Assembly: GCA_022729615.1 (NCBI GenBank)
Contig: DZAQ01000038.1
Location: 1 to 11,537, forward strand
Length of the DNA stretch: 11,537 bases
Reading direction: 5' to 3'
Source of the DNA: Sulfurovum sp.
GTDB taxonomy: Bacteria; Campylobacterota; Campylobacteria; Campylobacterales; Sulfurovaceae
The translations under genes were made by a program, and so were the position numbers. Under the pieces are notes generated by a model. The model was given only the letters and a program-made list of their open reading frames with translations, had not been told where the DNA came from and did not search any database. This document shows positions 5,057-11,537 of this stretch, piece after piece; positions within the stretch are counted from its first letter, which is position 1; every line of letters begins with the position of its first letter.

Positions 5057-7483
5057 ATGCGTATCGTTATTGTCGGAGGCGGGATCGCGGCTGTCTATAT
5101 CGCCAATTCTCTAATGGAGAGAGCTTCGGAGCTAGAGGTGGTGATCGTTTCACAGGAGAAACATCCTCCGTATGACCGCATTCATCTGTGCAAACTATTA
5201 GAAGGCGGTAACCGTGCGGATATGATAGCGTTGGAGCTTCATCCTAATGTAAAACTGGAATTGGATCAAAAAATCATCTCGATTGATCCTCATAGCAAAC
5301 GCGTTTTCAGTGAACGCGCCGCGTTTCATTATGACAAGCTGATTCTTGCGACGGGATCGGTTCCTAAATCGCTATTTGATATTTCAGGGATCGAGAATGC
5401 CGCAACCTTTAGAAGCCAGGGTGATTGCGAGCGGATCGCTCAGGGAATGGTCGGCAAAAATGTGGTGATCGTCGGGGCAGGACCTATCGCACTGGAGCTA
5501 CTCGATACGCTCATGCGAAGTGATGCCCCGCAGAGTATCACTCTGCTGGTGCGCAAAAACTATCTCTACTCCGAAGTGATCAGCCGTGAGGCTCTTGCGC
5601 TGATCCAAGGGATTTTTGAAGCCGACAAACGAGTCCGTATTCAGTTCAATGATCAGATCATAGGCAAGGAGATATCCGGAAATACCATCACCAGGCTCAT
5701 CACCTCTCAGCGCGAAATTTCAAATCCGTTTCTTATTTTCGGGGTCGGGATCGATCCCAATATTGCTTATGCACGGGAAACACTCGAATGCAGCAAGGGT
5801 ATTTTGGTCGATGAGAGGATGCGTACTTCGGATGAAAATATCTACTGCGTCGGCGAGGCGGCACAGCTTCGCGCAGGAGAATTTATCGCCGGACGGGTCA
5901 AGGAGTGCACACTGCAAGCAGATGTCGCGATTGCCAATCTCCTAGGCGACGAGAGCAAAACTTTCAGCGAAGAGGTCTCTATCGACGGACTCAAAGTGGG
6001 ATCGTTTTTGTTCGCCGATGTCACGGCGACTGATTTTGACCCCAAGGAGAGTGGGAATGAAACGATTTTGATCTCTCATAGGGATCGGATCGATCAGTAC
6101 ATCGTCAACCATGATCGTTTGAAGCGGTTTATCGGGATCAACACCAATATTGATCTATTGGCTTTGAAGCAGTTGATACAGACCGATGCGCCTATTGATG
6201 CCTCTTATCTCTACTCGAACCGTCTGATGTCCAAATATGGAAGACTCGTCTGCAGCTGTGAGGGGGTGCATGAGCTGGAGCTGGTCGAGATCATCAAAGA
6301 GAATGCGGTGACATCGTTTGGCGAGCTCAAAGAGCACTCAAAAGCGGGGCGTACCTGCGGGCGGTGCAAACAGGATATTTGTGCCATTATAGAAGCTACC
6401 CCGGTCGATCCCCAAGAGGCGGCGCGGTTGAAGGCCGAAAAAGCAGCGGCGGCTCAGGCGGCAGAGTTGGAAAAGGTGCGCGCGCGGATCGAAAAATACA
6501 ACCGTCTTCATCCGCTCAATCAACTCAATCCTAAGAATTTTCATGAGGCGTTGAAATCGTTCGAGATGAGCCGCGAATTTAACCGCTGGGTTTCGATGAT
6601 CACCGCATCGATGCACCTGCATCCGCAGTTTGAAGAGAGTGTCAATGAGGCGGTGATGCAGCTCAACAAAATCCCGATCATTTGGCTCGAACTCTCCGAC
6701 TGTACAGGCAATTCGGAGGCATTTATCAAAACCTCCCACCCCAAAGTGGATGATCTGATCCTCAAATATATTTCACTCGATTATCATGAGTTGTTGATGG
6801 CGGCATCGGGGGATCAATCAGAATCGGTGTTGGAGAGCATACTCCATAACGACAGCGGGAAATATCTTTTGATCGTCGAGGGGGCGGTGCCTTTGGGGCT
6901 CGATGGGAAGTTCTTGCGCATTGGACCGAAAGGGGAGACGGGGATCGATCTGCTTCGTCGTGTTGCCAAGGATGCCGTAGCGGTGATCGCGGTAGGATCG
7001 TGTGCCTATGATGGCGGTGTCGTCGCTGCCGCGCCCAATCCGACGGGTGCCGTCGGTGTAGCCGAAGCGCTAGAGCGTAACGACATCATCAATCTCCCCG
7101 GCTGTCCGACCAATCCCATCAATATCGTCGGAACACTGTTGCAATACATTATGTTTGATGAATTTCCGAAACTCGATAGCCGCAACCGCCCCGAATGGGC
7201 ATACGGCTTCCGTGTCCATGACAACTGTGAACGGCGCGGTCACTATGATGCGGAGGAGTTTGTCCTTGAGTGGGGCGATGAGGGGGCGAAAAAAGGGTGG
7301 TGCCTCTTTGAGATGGGATGCAAGGGTCCGTACGCCGATCTCAACTGCTCACTGGTGAAATTCAATGAAGGGACGAGCTGGCCTGTGCAGGCGGGTCACG
7401 GATGTTTCGCCTGCGGTCAGGGGAAAATCGCGTTTGACAGCTACGCCAATAACCGTAAATTGGAAGTTGAAAATGAAAAATGA
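5057..7483 (+). CDS. Fusion: NirB-like FAD oxidoreductase + BFD-like [2Fe-2S] + NiFe-hydrogenase small subunit
   Basis: This 808-residue protein has three modules in one frame. Residues 1 to about 380 are a NirB/NasC-type FAD and pyridine-nucleotide reductase. The FAD motif GGGIAA is at 7-12, PPYDRIHLCKLL at 37-48, ATGS at 98-101, a second Rossmann motif GAGPIALE at 140-147, and CVGEAAQ at 264-270. A BFD-like [2Fe-2S] site follows (Cys399, 401, 434, 437). An Ala/Glu-rich linker (about 447-505) leads to a hydrogenase small subunit (about 538-808). Its proximal cluster has Cys549, Cys649 and Cys683, but Asn552 in place of the fourth Cys. The distal cluster has His721, Cys724, Cys749 and Cys755. 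The medial cluster has Cys764, Cys783 and Cys786, with Pro776 retained, so probably [3Fe-4S]. There is no N-terminal signal peptide or C-terminal membrane helix, so it should be cytoplasmic. The start follows echF by three bases, with GAGGAG at 5045-5050. Confidence 0.9.
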   Translation: MRIVIVGGGIAAVYIANSLMERASELEVVIVSQEKHPPYDRIHLCKLLEGGNRADMIALELHPNVKLELDQKIISIDPHSKRVFSERAAFHYDKLILATGSVPKSLFDISGIENAATFRSQGDCERIAQGMVGKNVVIVGAGPIALELLDTLMRSDAPQSITLLVRKNYLYSEVISREALALIQGIFEADKRVRIQFNDQIIGKEISGNTITRLITSQREISNPFLIFGVGIDPNIAYARETLECSKGILVDERMRTSDENIYCVGEAAQLRAGEFIAGRVKECTLQADVAIANLLGDESKTFSEEVSIDGLKVGSFLFADVTATDFDPKESGNETILISHRDRIDQYIVNHDRLKRFIGINTNIDLLALKQLIQTDAPIDASYLYSNRLMSKYGRLVCSCEGVHELELVEIIKENAVTSFGELKEHSKAGRTCGRCKQDICAIIEATPVDPQEAARLKAEKAAAAQAAELEKVRARIEKYNRLHPLNQLNPKNFHEALKSFEMSREFNRWVSMITASMHLHPQFEESVNEAVMQLNKIPIIWLELSDCTGNSEAFIKTSHPKVDDLILKYISLDYHELLMAASGDQSESVLESILHNDSGKYLLIVEGAVPLGLDGKFLRIGPKGETGIDLLRRVAKDAVAVIAVGSCAYDGGVVAAAPNPTGAVGVAEALERNDIINLPGCPTNPINIVGTLLQYIMFDEFPKLDSRNRPEWAYGFRVHDNCERRGHYDAEEFVLEWGDEGAKKGWCLFEMGCKGPYADLNCSLVKFNEGTSWPVQAGHGCFACGQGKIAFDSYANNRKLEVENEK
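6569..6667 (+). other. Possible decayed Tat signal peptide inside the fusion protein
   Basis: Residues 505-537, just before the small-subunit domain, begin SREFNRWVSMITASMHLHP and continue as an amphipathic stretch up to PIIWLE. Exported group 1 small subunits start with a twin-arginine peptide of the form SRR-D/E-FLKW, an Ala/Leu-rich core, a G/S-L-x-P turn, then about 15 residues to xVIWL and the first cluster Cys. The order and spacing here match closely: 37 residues from Arg506 to Trp543. However, one Arg is missing and the core now contains His and polar residues. It is internal to the protein, so it cannot work as an export signal. I read it as a relic. The alternative is a chance resemblance in a helical linker. 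Confidence 0.5.
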
Positions 7484-7557
7484 TATTCTCGGCGACAGCC
7501 GTAGCTTTAGTGAAAGGAATTTAGGAGGAGTTCGCTCCTCTCGAAGGAGAGATACAA
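7484..7557 (+). promoter_or_regulatory. Structured 74-base leader with competing hairpins at the ribosome site
   Basis: This is one of only two sizeable gaps in the locus. It begins with two small hairpins: CGGC-GACA-GCCG at 7490-7501 and CTTT-AGTG-AAAG at 7505-7516. Next comes a perfect 6-bp hairpin, GAGGAG-TTCG-CTCCTC (7525-7540). The right arm of that hairpin can instead pair with the ribosome site AAGGAG (7544-7549): CTCCT at 7535-7539 pairs with AGGAG at 7545-7549, or CTCTC at 7538-7542 with GAGAG at 7547-7551. The structures exclude each other, so one frees and the other masks the ribosome site of the large-subunit gene, whose ATG is at 7558. This could tune small-to-large subunit ratios or simply stabilise the mRNA. 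Confidence 0.45.
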
Positions 7558-9258
7558 ATGAAAAACACTAAAAAAATTGTAATTGACCCGATTACCCGAA
7601 TTGAGGGACATTTGCGGATCGAAGTAGAGATCGATGAGAATAATATTGTCACTGAAGCGTGGGCTTCCGGTCAGCTTTTTCGTGGGATCGAGACGATCCT
7701 CAAAGGGCGTGATCCGCGTGATGCGGGACTGATCGCTCAGCGCATCTGCGGAGTATGTACGAATGTCCACTATCGTGCCTCGATCAGCGCGGTAGAGGAT
7801 GCATACGAGATCAAAATACCGCACAACGCCGAGATCATCCGCAATCTCGTCACCCTCTCGCTATTCGTCCAAGATCATGTCGTCCACTATTATCATCTCC
7901 ATTCGCTTGATTTTGTTGATATCACCTCCGCGCTCAATGCCGATCTCTCCAAGGCCGCCGCAGAGGCAGATTTGTGGAGTACTCGCCCCTACCACAACTC
8001 TGCCACCCATCTGGAGGCGGTCAAGGGGAAGCTTGAGGAGTTTGTCAAAGCGGGAAGACTGGGGCTTTTCGCCAATGGCTACTGGGGACATTCGGCGTAT
8101 CGCTTGAGTCCCGAAGAGAATCTGGTGCACATGAACCACTATCTCATAGCGCTGCAGATACAACGGGAACTCTCCAAGGCGATCGCTATTTTTGCCGGCA
8201 AAACACCCCATCCTCAAAATCTCGTTGTCGGAGGGGTGACGAGTGTTGCCGATATGCTCAACCCGCAGCGGCTGAATGACTTTTTGTTTATCATCAAAGA
8301 GGTTCGTGATTTTATCGAGCGGGCATATATTCCGGATATAATGATGCTCATCAATGCCTATCGAGACTCTATTGGGGCGGGAGAGGGGCGCACGGTCGGG
8401 AATTTCATGTGTTGCGGCGGATACCGTTTTGGAAAAGATCAACAGTTGTTTGAGGGCGGTGTGATCAAAGGGCACGACTTTGAGACTATCGAGCCGTTTG
8501 ATCCAGACAAGATCACCGAAGAGGCGTCACGCTCGTGGTATGAAAATGACGCTCCTCTCTCGCCTTATGAAGGAGAGACAAAGCCGTTTTATACCGATCT
8601 CAATGATGACGGTTCACTCAAAACCGAGGGGAAATACACATGGGTCAAGGCGCCTCGATATGACGGAGAGGTGATGGAGGTAGGTCCATTGGCACGGATG
8701 ATCGTGGGGTATGCCAAAAACTCCCCCGTCATCCGCCCCTATATGGAGCGGTTTATGAAACGCACAGGAGTGGAGTTGATCGATTTCTCTACTACGATAG
8801 GGCGCAATGCGGCGCGTGCGGTGGAGGCGCAAATCTGCTGTGATTATCTATTTGACACAATGAGCGATCTGATCGAAAATATCAAATATTATGATGAGAC
8901 GACTTGGACGAAGTTTGTGTTTGAGGAGCTCCAAAGCGAGGCGAGAGGAGCGGGGATTTTCGAAGTACCGCGCGGGGTTTTGGGACATTTCGTCCGTATC
9001 GAAGATGCCAAAATCGCCAACTATCAAGCAGTCGTCCCGACGACATGGAACGCTTCGCCCAAAGGAGTCAAGGAGGGGCGCGGAGCCTATGAGGAGTCGT
9101 TGATCGGGATTCGCCTTGCCGATCCGTCTGCGCCATTGGAGGTGCTGCGTGCGGTACACTCGTTCGATCCGTGTCTTGCGTGCGCAGTGCATGTGATCGA
9201 CATGAAAGGAAGAGAGCTCTCCCAATACAAAATTGCGTCAGTTTGTTCGTTGGGGTGA
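7558..9258 (+). CDS. hydB: NiFe hydrogenase large subunit (group 1-like), partner of the fusion protein
   Basis: This 566-residue catalytic subunit carries the NiFe(CN)2CO site. Near the N-terminus is PITRIEGHLRIEVEID (11-26). The first metal motif is RICGVCTNVH at 62-71 (Cys64, Cys67). The second is DPCLACAVH at 537-545 (Cys539, Cys542), followed by a 21-residue tail that a maturation endopeptidase is expected to remove after His545. No such peptidase is in the window. Length, the AVH-VID ending and the VVHYYHLHSLDFVD stretch (about 113-126) resemble group 1 uptake enzymes, which are normally periplasmic. Export of group 1 large subunits depends on the Tat signal of the small subunit, and here that signal is buried, so this enzyme should stay in the cytoplasm. 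Group 2 membership cannot be excluded without a tree. AAGGAG lies eight bases before the ATG, in a structured leader. Confidence 0.93.
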   Translation: MKNTKKIVIDPITRIEGHLRIEVEIDENNIVTEAWASGQLFRGIETILKGRDPRDAGLIAQRICGVCTNVHYRASISAVEDAYEIKIPHNAEIIRNLVTLSLFVQDHVVHYYHLHSLDFVDITSALNADLSKAAAEADLWSTRPYHNSATHLEAVKGKLEEFVKAGRLGLFANGYWGHSAYRLSPEENLVHMNHYLIALQIQRELSKAIAIFAGKTPHPQNLVVGGVTSVADMLNPQRLNDFLFIIKEVRDFIERAYIPDIMMLINAYRDSIGAGEGRTVGNFMCCGGYRFGKDQQLFEGGVIKGHDFETIEPFDPDKITEEASRSWYENDAPLSPYEGETKPFYTDLNDDGSLKTEGKYTWVKAPRYDGEVMEVGPLARMIVGYAKNSPVIRPYMERFMKRTGVELIDFSTTIGRNAARAVEAQICCDYLFDTMSDLIENIKYYDETTWTKFVFEELQSEARGAGIFEVPRGVLGHFVRIEDAKIANYQAVVPTTWNASPKGVKEGRGAYEESLIGIRLADPSAPLEVLRAVHSFDPCLACAVHVIDMKGRELSQYKIASVCSLG

Positions 9259-9331
9259 AGTTTGACATTTGGCTATCGCAGTGAATGTCCCATCATAGAG
9301 GATATCAATATTGCTGTAGGAGAGGTTGCGT
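9259..9331 (+). other. Spacer between hydB and hypF with an inverted repeat
   Basis: This 73-base gap holds an inverted repeat, GACATT (9264-9269) and AATGTC (9284-9289), with a 14-base loop. No T-run follows it, so it is unlikely to be an intrinsic terminator. A TTGACA at 9262-9267 resembles a -35 box but has no -10 partner at a usable distance. The hairpin may mark an mRNA processing or stability point between the structural genes and the maturation gene. The end of the spacer holds the hypF ribosome site (9318-9325). Confidence 0.3.
9318..9325 (+). promoter_or_regulatory. Ribosome binding site that sets the TTG start of hypF
   Basis: AGGAGAGG is a strong Shine-Dalgarno sequence. Its AGGAG core ends nine bases before TTG at 9332. 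The only other in-frame candidate upstream of the conserved domain, TTG at 9326, would be only three bases away. In-frame stops at 9317, 9296 and 9263 rule out a longer start, and no ATG or GTG occurs before the acylphosphatase motif. The TTG at 9332 is therefore the best start. Confidence 0.7.
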
Positions 9332-11537
9332 TTGGAAGTAAATAAACATATCGAGATCCGTGGTATCGTGCAAGGTGTTGGTTTCCGTCCTTTTGTCTAT
9401 CGAACCGCGAAACGCTTTGGGATCAAAGGATTTGTCTGCAATACCTCTGACGGGGTGGTGATAGATGCGCAAGGGATAGATCTCGACGGGTTTGTTGAGG
9501 CTTTGAAGGCAGATGCCCCGGAGCGCTCCCGGATAGACAGGATCGAGACTGTCATGTGCGAACCGGGCGAATATATCGATTTTGAGATCCGCAGCAGCAG
9601 TGAAGGCAAAAGCGGCGTTGCCATTCCGCTTGACAGCGCTCTGTGTCCTGCGTGTCAAGCAGAGATGGATGATCCGCACAACCGCCGTTACCGTTATCCG
9701 TTTATCAACTGCACCGATTGCGGACCTCGTTATACGATCATTCAAACTCCTCCATACGATCGCATCAGAACCTCGATGAGAGATTTTGAGATGTGTGCCG
9801 AGTGTGAGGCTGAATACACTGATCCGACCTCGCGCCGTTACCATGCAGAGCCTATCAGTTGTCCCAAATGCGGACCAAGACTCACCTTTTGTGACAACAA
9901 AGGGGTTGAGATAGAAGGTGATCCTCTTGATTTGGCGGTGGCGATGCTCAAAGCCGGAAAAATTATCGCACTCAAAGGAGTGGGCGGATTTCATCTGATG
10001 TGTGATGCAACCTCAGATAAGGCGGTGCAGGAACTTCGTCATCGCAAACACCGCAAAACCAAACCGCTGGCTGTGATGTGCGGGTCGCTTGAACAGCTCG
10101 AAACCTATGCGCATATCAACGATGACGAAAAAGCTCTGATTGTCGGAGCAGTCAAGCCGATCGTTATTGTGGATGCCAAAAAAGGGACAAATCTTTCAGA
10201 CGCAATTGCCCCCATGATCAATCGGCTTGGTGTTTTTCTTCCCTATACACCGTTGCATAGGCTCATCTTTGAGGCGATCGATTTTCCGTTGATCGCGACA
10301 AGTGCCAATATAAGCGAAGAACCGATCATTATTCGGTGTGAGGAGATCGTGCGGCAATTGGGAAATGTGGTCGATGGGATTCTTGATCATAATCGCACTA
10401 TTGTCAACGCGCTTGATGATGCGGTGATCCAAATCGCCGAGGGGAGGGTGGTGATGCTTCGCATGGGCAGGGGATATGCTCCCTTTTCACTCCCGCTTGA
10501 TATACCGATCAGAAATCCGATTTTGGCTGTCGGAGCGCACCAAAAAAGCGCCGTTGCAATTGCTGTTTCATACAATATGATCCTGAGTGGTCATATCGGT
10601 GACTTAGGCAGTGTCGAGGCGGATGCGTATTTTGAGCGAAGCGTTGATACGCTGAAGCGGTTTTATGATACCCAACCATCAGTGATACTCCACGATAAAC
10701 ATCCGTTTTACTCCTCCACCCGTTATGCACGGGAACAAAAAAAAGAGCGTTACGCGATCTGGCACCATTACGCTCATATCCTCGCCTGTATGGCAGAGTA
10801 TTCTTTGACAGAAAAAGTGCTTGGATTTGCTTTTGACGGCACGGGATATGGTGAGGACGGCACACTGTGGGGCGGAGAGGTGATGATCGCCGATATACAT
10901 TCGTTTGAGAGGATCGGTTATCTCAAATCTTTTGCCCTTATAGGCGGTGACAAAGCGATCAAAGAGCCTCGCCGCATCGCCCTTTCATTGCTTTTTGAGC
11001 AGTACACCCTCGATGAGGTTCTTGTATTGAAAATACCGCCAACGGAAGCGTTTTTGCCTCACGAGATACGCCAGCTTCACCAAGTTTGGCTCAAAAAACT
11101 GAACTCTCCCCAAAGCAGTTCGATAGGACGGCTTTTTGACGCAGTCGCGAGCTTAGGCGGATTTATCCAACGACTGGATTATGAGGGGCAGGGAGGGATG
11201 ATCATGGAGGGATTTGTGGATGACTCCATAACGGAACCGTTTGCTTTTGAAGTAACGGATGGAGTAATAGATATCTCCTTGATGATTCGTGAAATTATCT
11301 CTTTAAATGGAGATAAAACACGGATTGCCAGCCGTTTTATCGCAACTGTGGAGGCGATGATCGGTTATTTTGCAGATTTGTATCCCAAATTGCCGATCGT
11401 CGTCGGAGGGGGTGTATTTCAAAACCGTATTTTGATGGAGCGGCTTTACCGCCGTTTTGGAAACGGACGATTTTACGCCCAACAGCAAACACCGATCAAC
11501 GATGGTTCTATTGCTCTAGGGCAGGGGTGGTGGGCAA
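9332..11537 (+). CDS. hypF: Hydrogenase maturation carbamoyltransferase HypF (3' end cut by window)
   Basis: HypF uses carbamoyl phosphate and ATP to make the carbamoyl group, passed to HypE, that becomes the CN ligands of NiFe hydrogenases. The open frame runs 735 codons to the window edge without a stop; usual HypF length is about 750, so only the last few residues are missing. All domains are present in order. The acylphosphatase domain has VQGVGFRPFVYR at 13-24. Two zinc fingers follow, with Cys105/108/127/130 and Cys155/158/177/180. The YrdC-like domain runs from about 200 to 385, with KGVGGFHLMCDAT at 215-227 and SANISEEP at 324-331. The Kae1-like domain has HHYAH at 478-482, DGTGYGEDGTLWGGE at 502-516, GGGVFQN at 692-698 and DGSIALGQ at 724-731. 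It begins at TTG, not ATG. It could mature both hydrogenases encoded here; other hyp genes may follow downstream. Confidence 0.95.
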   Translation, partial: MEVNKHIEIRGIVQGVGFRPFVYRTAKRFGIKGFVCNTSDGVVIDAQGIDLDGFVEALKADAPERSRIDRIETVMCEPGEYIDFEIRSSSEGKSGVAIPLDSALCPACQAEMDDPHNRRYRYPFINCTDCGPRYTIIQTPPYDRIRTSMRDFEMCAECEAEYTDPTSRRYHAEPISCPKCGPRLTFCDNKGVEIEGDPLDLAVAMLKAGKIIALKGVGGFHLMCDATSDKAVQELRHRKHRKTKPLAVMCGSLEQLETYAHINDDEKALIVGAVKPIVIVDAKKGTNLSDAIAPMINRLGVFLPYTPLHRLIFEAIDFPLIATSANISEEPIIIRCEEIVRQLGNVVDGILDHNRTIVNALDDAVIQIAEGRVVMLRMGRGYAPFSLPLDIPIRNPILAVGAHQKSAVAIAVSYNMILSGHIGDLGSVEADAYFERSVDTLKRFYDTQPSVILHDKHPFYSSTRYAREQKKERYAIWHHYAHILACMAEYSLTEKVLGFAFDGTGYGEDGTLWGGEVMIADIHSFERIGYLKSFALIGGDKAIKEPRRIALSLLFEQYTLDEVLVLKIPPTEAFLPHEIRQLHQVWLKKLNSPQSSSIGRLFDAVASLGGFIQRLDYEGQGGMIMEGFVDDSITEPFAFEVTDGVIDISLMIREIISLNGDKTRIASRFIATVEAMIGYFADLYPKLPIVVGGGVFQNRILMERLYRRFGNGRFYAQQQTPINDGSIALGQGWWA

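Noticed and set aside
5000..6200. Dense GATC sites suggesting an origin or methylation control
   Set aside because: GATC is frequent throughout the coding regions and follows from frequent Asp GAT and Ile ATC codons after G. There is no clustering in intergenic DNA.
5057..7483. Fusion protein as an assembly or frameshift artefact
   Set aside because: The frame is open for 808 codons through a long linker with no internal ribosome site and start at the module border. An error that joins two genes would usually leave a stop or an out-of-frame overlap. Reads should still be checked.
7861..8475. 204-codon open frame on the - strand opposite hydB
   Set aside because: It is fully opposite a conserved large-subunit gene and shows no motif, plausible ribosome site or promoter of its own.
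9264..9289. Intrinsic terminator after hydB
   Set aside because: The 6-bp stem is AT-rich, has a 14-base loop and is followed by CCATCATAG, not a T-run.
9262..9296. Possible internal promoter before hypF (TTGACA at 9262-9267)
   Set aside because: The hexamer is perfect, but at 16-18 bases there is no TATAAT-like box (AATGTC, ATGTCC, TGTCCC). The TTGACA also forms part of the inverted repeat.
9305..9994. 229-codon open frame on the - strand opposite hypF
   Set aside because: It lies wholly opposite the acylphosphatase, zinc-finger and early YrdC parts of hypF, whose motifs are unmistakable. The translated product has no recognisable motif and is explained by codon bias of the + strand gene.
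1..11537. CRISPR arrays, tRNA or rRNA genes, insertion sequences, attachment sites
   Set aside because: The window is almost fully filled by one set of co-directional hydrogenase genes. I saw no repeat-spacer pattern, cloverleaf, transposase or flanking inverted repeats.

Overview
The window carries one co-directional hydrogenase locus on the + strand, preceded by a probable promoter and cut off at its right edge inside hypF. The protein sequences look like those of a chemolithoautotrophic Campylobacterota (Epsilonproteobacteria), of the Sulfuricurvum/Sulfurimonas/Sulfurovum kind. This is recognition by eye from sequence style and gene content, not a database result.

Layout: (1) 1-96 is an upstream region with a TATAAT-like -10 box and three TGTAAC repeats placed about whole helical turns apart. 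(2) 97-5053 is a complete six-subunit Ech-type (group 4) membrane-bound NiFe hydrogenase in the order echA-B-C-D-E-F, with most genes overlapping by 4-14 bases. (3) 5057-7483 is an unusual 808-residue fusion: a NirB-like FAD/pyridine-nucleotide oxidoreductase, a BFD-like [2Fe-2S] module, an Ala/Glu-rich linker, and a full NiFe-hydrogenase small subunit. (4) 7484-7557 is a structured 74-base leader whose hairpins compete for the ribosome binding site of the next gene. (5) 7558-9258 is the matching NiFe-hydrogenase large subunit. (6) 9259-9331 is a short spacer, followed by hypF (9332 to the window end, TTG start), the carbamoyltransferase that supplies the CN ligands of the NiFe active site.

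How they may work together: the Ech complex would couple H2 and ferredoxin chemistry to ion movement across the membrane. The second hydrogenase has no usable export signal and is joined to a flavin/[2Fe-2S] reductase module, so it should act in the cytoplasm, passing electrons from H2 to a pyridine nucleotide, and possibly to ferredoxin, or the reverse. The nucleotide-binding motif (GxGxxA, then Arg where an acidic residue is usual) hints at NADP(H). Low-potential reductant from H2 would fit the reductive TCA cycle of such organisms, but that is inference.

The most interesting points are in the fusion protein: its three-part architecture, an Asn in place of a proximal-cluster Cys ligand, and a stretch just before the small-subunit domain that looks like a decayed Tat signal peptide. 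The last suggests that a formerly exported group 1-like hydrogenase was recruited to the cytoplasm by gene fusion.
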